Assembly: GCA_047608145.1 (NCBI GenBank) | Contig: JASGDC010000021.1 | Coordinates: forward strand, 62,001-126,000 | Direction of reading: 5' to 3' | DNA from: JASGDC01 sp047608145 | GTDB taxonomy: Bacteria > Actinomycetota > Actinomycetes > Actinomycetales > Micrococcaceae | Length of the DNA: 64,000 bases | In this document: positions 59,885 through 64,000 of the stretch, one piece after another | Position numbering within the stretch: the stretch's first letter is position 1 | How the letters are laid out: every line of letters starts with the position of its first letter | Translations under genes and position numbers: made by a program | Notes under the pieces: model-generated | Database searches by the model: none | What the model was told of the DNA's origin: nothing | Seen by the model: the letters and a program-made list of their open reading frames with translations, nothing else

Positions 59885-61375
59885 ATGACTGATTTGATGG
59901 AAGAAAAACAACGTAGCTATTTTGTTAAGACATTAGGCTGCCAAATGAACGTTCATGATTCGGAACGAATGGCTGGTTTGCTTGAAGATGCTGGTTACGT
60001 AGCAGGTGAAGAAAACTCTGCGGATGTAGTAGTGATTAATACTTGTGCGGTGCGTGAAAATGCTAGTAATCGTCTGTATGGAAACTTAGGAATTTTGGCT
60101 CAGATTAAAGAAGAACGTCCTGATTTTCAAATTGCTGTTGGTGGCTGTTTAGCGCAAAAAGACCGTGACAATATTGTAAAACGGGCGCCTTGGGTTGATG
60201 CAGTATTTGGCACTCATAATATTGGGGCATTGCCGGCGTTGCTTGAACGGGCTCGGCACAACCAAGAAGCTGCGGTAGAGATCAAAGAATCTCTTGAAGT
60301 ATTTCCATCTACATTACCTACGAAACGTGATTCTTTCTCATCAGCGTGGGTATCAATTTCAGTTGGTTGCAATAATACTTGTACTTTCTGTATTGTGCCG
60401 TCTCTTCGCGGTAAAGAGCGTGACCGCCGACCAGGTGAGATTCTTTCGGAGATTAAAGCGCTGGTCGAAGATGGCGTAACCGAGGTTACGTTACTTGGGC
60501 AAAACGTAAACACTTATGGTGTGGAGTTTGGCGATAGGGGTGCATTTGCTAAGTTACTACGTGCTTGTGGCGAGATTGAGGGCTTGGAGCGAGTGCGTTT
60601 CACTAGCCCACACCCAGCTGCGTTTACTGATGATGTAATTGATGCAATGGCAGAGACCCCAAATGTGATGCCACAGCTACATATGCCGCTGCAGTCTGGT
60701 TCAGATAAAGTTTTGAAAGATATGCGTCGCTCATATCGTACTAAGAAGTTCTTTAACATCTTGGATAAAGTGCGTGAGAAGATTCCACATGCTGCAATTT
60801 CCACAGATATTATTGTAGGTTTCCCTGGCGAAACTGAAGAAGATTTCCAGCAAACACTTGATGTGGTGGAAAAGTCTCGTTTTGCTACGGCCTTTATGTT
60901 CCAGTACTCAATTCGCCCTGGTACGCCGGCTGCGGAAATGGAAGATCAGATTCCAAAAGCAGTAGTGCAGGAACGCTTTGAGCGATTAAAGAAACTTGCT
61001 GATGATATTATGCGCGAAGAAAACCAGAAACAGCTTGGTGAAACAGTTGAAGTTTTGGTGCAAGATCACGCTGGGCGTAAGTCTAAAGAGACCAACCGTT
61101 TAACTGGTCGAGCTAAAGACTTCCGATTAGTTCACTTCTCCATTCCTGAAGGTAAAGAAAAGCCACGTCCAGGTGATGTGGTGACTGTACTAATTACCGA
61201 GGCAGCTTCATTCCATTTAATTTCTGATCCAAAACCTGAAGAATACCAGTTGCGTCGCACTCGTTCTGGAGATGCTTGGGATAGAGCACAAGCTGATTCT
61301 TGTGGTGCTCCGACACCAGGTGGAGCGCAAGGAAACGTATCTTTGGGGATGCCTACACTGCGTATAGGCACTTAA
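59885..61375 (+). CDS. miaB: tRNA-2-methylthio-N6-dimethylallyladenosine synthase MiaB
   Basis: Radical-SAM methylthiotransferase (496 aa) acting after MiaA at A37 of tRNAs. UPF0004 domain with T-L-G-C-Q-M-N, N-T-C-A-V-R-E and G-G-C-L-A-Q; radical-SAM motif C-N-N-T-C-T-F-C; C-terminal TRAM domain. The C-terminal 50 residues are longer than in E. coli. First gene of miaB-miaA-dapF. Confidence 0.96.
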   Translation: MTDLMEEKQRSYFVKTLGCQMNVHDSERMAGLLEDAGYVAGEENSADVVVINTCAVRENASNRLYGNLGILAQIKEERPDFQIAVGGCLAQKDRDNIVKRAPWVDAVFGTHNIGALPALLERARHNQEAAVEIKESLEVFPSTLPTKRDSFSSAWVSISVGCNNTCTFCIVPSLRGKERDRRPGEILSEIKALVEDGVTEVTLLGQNVNTYGVEFGDRGAFAKLLRACGEIEGLERVRFTSPHPAAFTDDVIDAMAETPNVMPQLHMPLQSGSDKVLKDMRRSYRTKKFFNILDKVREKIPHAAISTDIIVGFPGETEEDFQQTLDVVEKSRFATAFMFQYSIRPGTPAAEMEDQIPKAVVQERFERLKKLADDIMREENQKQLGETVEVLVQDHAGRKSKETNRLTGRAKDFRLVHFSIPEGKEKPRPGDVVTVLITEAASFHLISDPKPEEYQLRRTRSGDAWDRAQADSCGAPTPGGAQGNVSLGMPTLRIGT

Positions 61376-61378
61376 GCA

Positions 61379-62266
61379 ATGTTAGAGCTAGGCGATTTAA
61401 CTGAAAAGGTTATCGCTGTTGTCGGCCCTACCGGTACGGGTAAATCAGATTTAGCGATTAAGCTTGCCCAAAAACATGATGGTGAGATTATCAATGCTGA
61501 TTCCATGCAGTTTTATCGAGGGATGGATATCGGTACGGCAAAATTGTCAGTAGCAGAACGGCAAGGAATTCCACATTATTTACTAGATATCCTTGATATT
61601 ACTGAAGAAGCCAGCGTGCAAGAATTCCAGATATTAGCACGCAATAAAATAGCTGAAGTTAGAGCTAAAAGAAAAGTACCGGTATTGGTAGGTGGTTCTG
61701 GACTTTATGTTCGCGCTGCTTTGGATAAATTAGAATTTCCAGCTACTAATCCTAAAGTTCGTAAAAAGTATGAACAACGGATTGCCACCGAAGGCAACGG
61801 TGCTTTACATCGAGAATTAGCTGAAAAAGACTCAATTTCTGCAGCTAAGATTAAACTTAACGATGCCCGTCGTATTGTCAGAGCGTTAGAAGTTTTTGAG
61901 TTAGAAGGCAGACCATTTAGTGCTTTCATGCCAAAACGTGAATATGAGTTTGAAGCTATTCAAATTGGGCTTGAACTAGAACGTGATGAGTTACGAGAAC
62001 GGTTGGCTCAACGAGTTTACAAAATGTGGGACGCAGGTTTAGTAGATGAAGTTAAAAAACTTGAAAAACAAGGCTTGCGAAAAGGCAAAACTGCATCAAG
62101 AGCTATTGGTTATGCGCAGACTTTGGCTTATTTAGACGGCAATCTTGATAAAGAAGCAGCTCAAAAAGACACCATTATTAAAACTAGACAGTTTGCTAAA
62201 CGACAATTTACTTGGTTCAAACGAGACTCTAGAGTCCATTGGCTAGATGCGAATACTTTAAGGTAG
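61379..62266 (+). CDS. miaA: tRNA dimethylallyltransferase MiaA
   Basis: Prenyl transferase (295 aa) that isopentenylates A37, the substrate of MiaB. P-loop G-P-T-G-T-G-K-S-D-L, N-A-D-S-M-Q-F-Y-R-G-M-D-I-G-T-A-K and V-G-G-S-G-L-Y-V-R. It follows miaB after 3 bp. Confidence 0.96.
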   Translation: MLELGDLTEKVIAVVGPTGTGKSDLAIKLAQKHDGEIINADSMQFYRGMDIGTAKLSVAERQGIPHYLLDILDITEEASVQEFQILARNKIAEVRAKRKVPVLVGGSGLYVRAALDKLEFPATNPKVRKKYEQRIATEGNGALHRELAEKDSISAAKIKLNDARRIVRALEVFELEGRPFSAFMPKREYEFEAIQIGLELERDELRERLAQRVYKMWDAGLVDEVKKLEKQGLRKGKTASRAIGYAQTLAYLDGNLDKEAAQKDTIIKTRQFAKRQFTWFKRDSRVHWLDANTLR

Positions 62267-62276
62267 GCTATTGAGT

Positions 62277-63158
62277 ATGGAAAATTTGGCAGGAATTAAA
62301 TTCAGCAAAGGTCATGGCGCTGGTAATGACTTTGTTTTCATTGAAGATGTAAATGCTGAAATAGACTTAAGTAAAGATGAAATTGCGTATTTGTGTGACA
62401 GACACCGTGGTATAGGTGCTGATGGACTAATTAAAGCAGTAAAAGCTAAAGCTGAAGTTGATGCAGATTGGTTTATGGACTATTATAACGGTGACGGCAC
62501 AGTGGCTGAGATGTGCGGTAACGGAGCGCGTGCTTACGCAAAATTTCTAGAGCATGTTGGATTATTTACTCCTGAAAAAAATAAACCTTTTAATATCGAT
62601 ACTCGTGCTGGTCTAAAACAAGTAATTAAAATAGAGGACGATATTTATTCTGTTGACTTAGGTCCTTGGAAGTTAGCACATGATAATGAAGCAAACGAAG
62701 GCGGCATTGACTCAATGGTCAAGATTGAGGGTATTGAGGAACCGCGTGGGGCACTTTCAATCGATATGGGGAATCCACACACTGTAGTTGCAGTGCAGAG
62801 CCTAGCAGAGCTTAAAGCTGCGAACTTGACAGTTATGCCTGATGTCCAGCCTATACCCAAAAACGGGACGAATGTTGAATTAATTACTGCTGATGGACAC
62901 GTTATGGATGAAGGCCATGGCAAGATTTCAATGCGGGTTTTTGAACGCGGTGTAGGTGAAACTCTTGCTTGTGGTACTGGCATTGGAGCCGCTGCTGCAG
63001 CTACCCGTTTTTGGATTGGTGAAGATGCTCCGCACCTTTGGGAAGTGCATGTGCCAGGTGGCGTACTTAATGTGGAATTCATTAAAGATGACAAAGGGAA
63101 CGAATGTACAATCTTGATGGGTCCTGCCATCATTGTAAGTGATGGTACGTTAGTCTAA
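62277..63158 (+). CDS. dapF: Diaminopimelate epimerase
   Basis: Two-Cys PLP-independent epimerase (293 aa) converting LL- to meso-diaminopimelate for lysine and peptidoglycan. The N-terminal F-S-K-G-H-G-A-G-N-D-F is diagnostic. Catalytic Cys lie in E-M-C-G-N-G-A-R and L-A-C-G-T-G-I-G. ATG 62277 suits the AGGTAGG spacing better than the TTG at 62271. With dapA, dapB and dapC here, most of the pathway is encoded in this window. Fold relative of the racemase at 13181-14257. Confidence 0.95.
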   Translation: MENLAGIKFSKGHGAGNDFVFIEDVNAEIDLSKDEIAYLCDRHRGIGADGLIKAVKAKAEVDADWFMDYYNGDGTVAEMCGNGARAYAKFLEHVGLFTPEKNKPFNIDTRAGLKQVIKIEDDIYSVDLGPWKLAHDNEANEGGIDSMVKIEGIEEPRGALSIDMGNPHTVVAVQSLAELKAANLTVMPDVQPIPKNGTNVELITADGHVMDEGHGKISMRVFERGVGETLACGTGIGAAAAATRFWIGEDAPHLWEVHVPGGVLNVEFIKDDKGNECTILMGPAIIVSDGTLV

Positions 63159-63162
63159 AGTC

Positions 63163-63723
63163 ATGCATTCTAATGACGTACGTCTTGAAAAGGTAATAGT
63201 TGGCAAAGTGGTGCCGCATAATAATCAAATAACTCTTAAAGAATATGATTCAAATTGGCCAAGATTATTTGAGTGTGAAGCAAAACGAATTAAATCTATC
63301 CTGGGCAAACAAGCCATTGAGATTGAACATGTTGGTTCTACTTCCGTGCCAGGTCTAACAGCAAAACCAATTATAGATATTTTGTTAGTGGTCCCAAACT
63401 CAGCAGATGAAGATGCTTATGTGCCACTACTTGAAAAAGCTGGATACATCTTAAAAATTCGTGAACCAGATTGGTTTGAGCATCGGCTTTTTAAAGGGCC
63501 AGATACTGATATAAATATGCATGTATTTACAGAAGGTGAGAACGAAATTAAGCAGATGTTAGATTTTCGCAATCAGTTACGCACTCATCCTGAAGACCGC
63601 AAGAAGTATGAAACCGTGAAACGTAATTTAGCACAAAAGAAGTGGCGGCATGTCCAAGATTATGCAGATGCTAAAACTGAAGTAATTCAGGAAATTAAAA
63701 AGAAAATTAGTTTAGAAGATTAA
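63163..63723 (+). CDS. GrpB/UPF0157 family nucleotidyltransferase-fold protein
   Basis: A 186-residue GrpB-family protein. The conserved core is W-P-R-L-F-E-C-E-A, I-E-H-V-G-S-T-S-V-P-G-L and K-P-I-I-D-I-L-L, a minimal nucleotidyltransferase signature (G-S with D-x-D-like). Some members act with dephospho-CoA kinase, others are stand-alone with unknown substrates. Follows dapF after 4 bp. Confidence 0.88.
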   Translation: MHSNDVRLEKVIVGKVVPHNNQITLKEYDSNWPRLFECEAKRIKSILGKQAIEIEHVGSTSVPGLTAKPIIDILLVVPNSADEDAYVPLLEKAGYILKIREPDWFEHRLFKGPDTDINMHVFTEGENEIKQMLDFRNQLRTHPEDRKKYETVKRNLAQKKWRHVQDYADAKTEVIQEIKKKISLED

Positions 63724-63786
63724 GTACTTTTGGGTATATTCAGTATGTTTAAACACACTGAAATTGATTAAAAGTACTGACGACAA

Positions 63787-64000
63787 TTAGTTCGCGATAT
63801 GTGTAACAGAGTTAAGAGCTAAAACTGCAGAATTCTCTTCATCCCAAATACGCAGAGCACTTATTGAACCAGCAGTTATATTTAATTTCCACATGACTTC
63901 GTCACTAACATTAAGGACATCAGCGATTGCAGCACGAATAACATTTGGATGAGTCACAATGACAATAGTTTCTCTGGGATTATCATTGATGATATTATCT
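63787..64000 (-). CDS. Histidine phosphatase family protein, C-terminal fragment (cut by window edge)
   Basis: On the minus strand the frame from base 64000 to TAA (63787-63789) encodes 70 residues: I-V-I-V-T-H-P-N-V-I-R-A-A-I, then I-T-A-G-S-I-S-A-L-R-I and N-S-V-T-H-I-A. This is the C-terminal half of the phosphoglycerate-mutase-like fold, with the second catalytic His in V-T-H-P and the G-S-(I/V)-S strand. The N-terminal RHG motif is beyond the window, so the substrate group cannot be set. Confidence 0.8.
   Translation of the reverse strand, partial: DNIINDNPRETIVIVTHPNVIRAAIADVLNVSDEVMWKLNITAGSISALRIWDEENSAVLALNSVTHIAN

Noticed and set aside
1..64000. CRISPR arrays, rRNA and tRNA genes
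   Set aside because: No regularly spaced repeats, no conserved rRNA segments and no convincing T-arm or anticodon-stem pattern were seen in the intergenic regions. A tRNA scan program would be decisive.

Overview
The window is a low-GC (AT-rich) chromosomal segment that looks like an Actinomycetota (actinobacterial) genome. The evidence is marker families and gene order: DUF3039, DUF3046, DUF3145, NucS, a ClgR-like regulator, DUF177-rpmF-rnc-mutM-ftsY-ffh-rpsP-KH-rimM-trmD-rplS-lepB-rnhB-yraN-comM-dprA-xerC, and dapB-thyX-dapA-rnj-ftsK-pgsA-cinA-clgR-recA-recX-miaB-miaA-dapF. The low GC content and the many decayed genes suggest a host-associated lineage. I cannot name the genus. No rRNA, tRNA or CRISPR array was recognised.

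Layout. 1-9.1 kb: coaD tail, an orphan CsoR/CstR-type regulator, then translation and protein-targeting genes (DUF177, rpmF, rnc, mutM, ftsY, ffh, rpsP, KH, rimM, trmD, rplS). 9.2-11.8 kb: a decayed SAP-domain gene and a dhaKLM dihydroxyacetone kinase operon behind a palindromic operator candidate. 11.8-19.4 kb: lepB, rnhB, a proline-racemase-family gene, yraN, broken comM and dprA, xerC, DUF3145. 19.5-25.6 kb (minus strand): a broken FasR-like regulator, a DNase-I-fold membrane protein, a large FAD/Fe-S oxidase, a 43-residue small ORF and a broken Tat-exported RCC1 protein. 25.6-31.3 kb (minus): MBL hydrolase, gltA, dapC, fdxA, membrane protein, typA. 31.5-32.2 kb: a second, heavily decayed RCC1 gene. 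32.2-44.5 kb: alcohol dehydrogenase, HIT, nagA, nucS, hydrolase, AI-2E family protein, two envelope proteins, thioredoxin-TPR protein, malic enzyme, nagB, DUF3039, dapB. 44.5-54.8 kb: thyX to recX core block. 54.9-59.8 kb: an accessory island between recX and miaB, holding a Tat-signal exported protein, a dedicated tatA-like gene, a paralogous exported fragment, a decayed IS3-family element and two poly-G/C tracts. 59.9-64 kb: miaB, miaA, dapF, GrpB family, and the C-terminus of a histidine phosphatase.

Three themes stand out. First, a paralogous family of exported proteins with SRR-type Tat signals followed by S-V-P-V-V or T-V-P-V-V appears at 25.4, 31.5 and 55.7 kb, and a relative lacking the signal lies at 59.1 kb. 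One member sits beside its own TatA-like protein. All three copies that carry the signal are frameshifted. Second, at least eight genes carry indels. Three independent ones look like contraction of an A6/T6 run to 5, so either real homopolymer slippage (decay or phase switching) or a recurrent read error is at work. Third, twelve genes have a -10-like hexamer 6-7 nt before the start codon and no Shine-Dalgarno sequence, which points to widespread leaderless translation.
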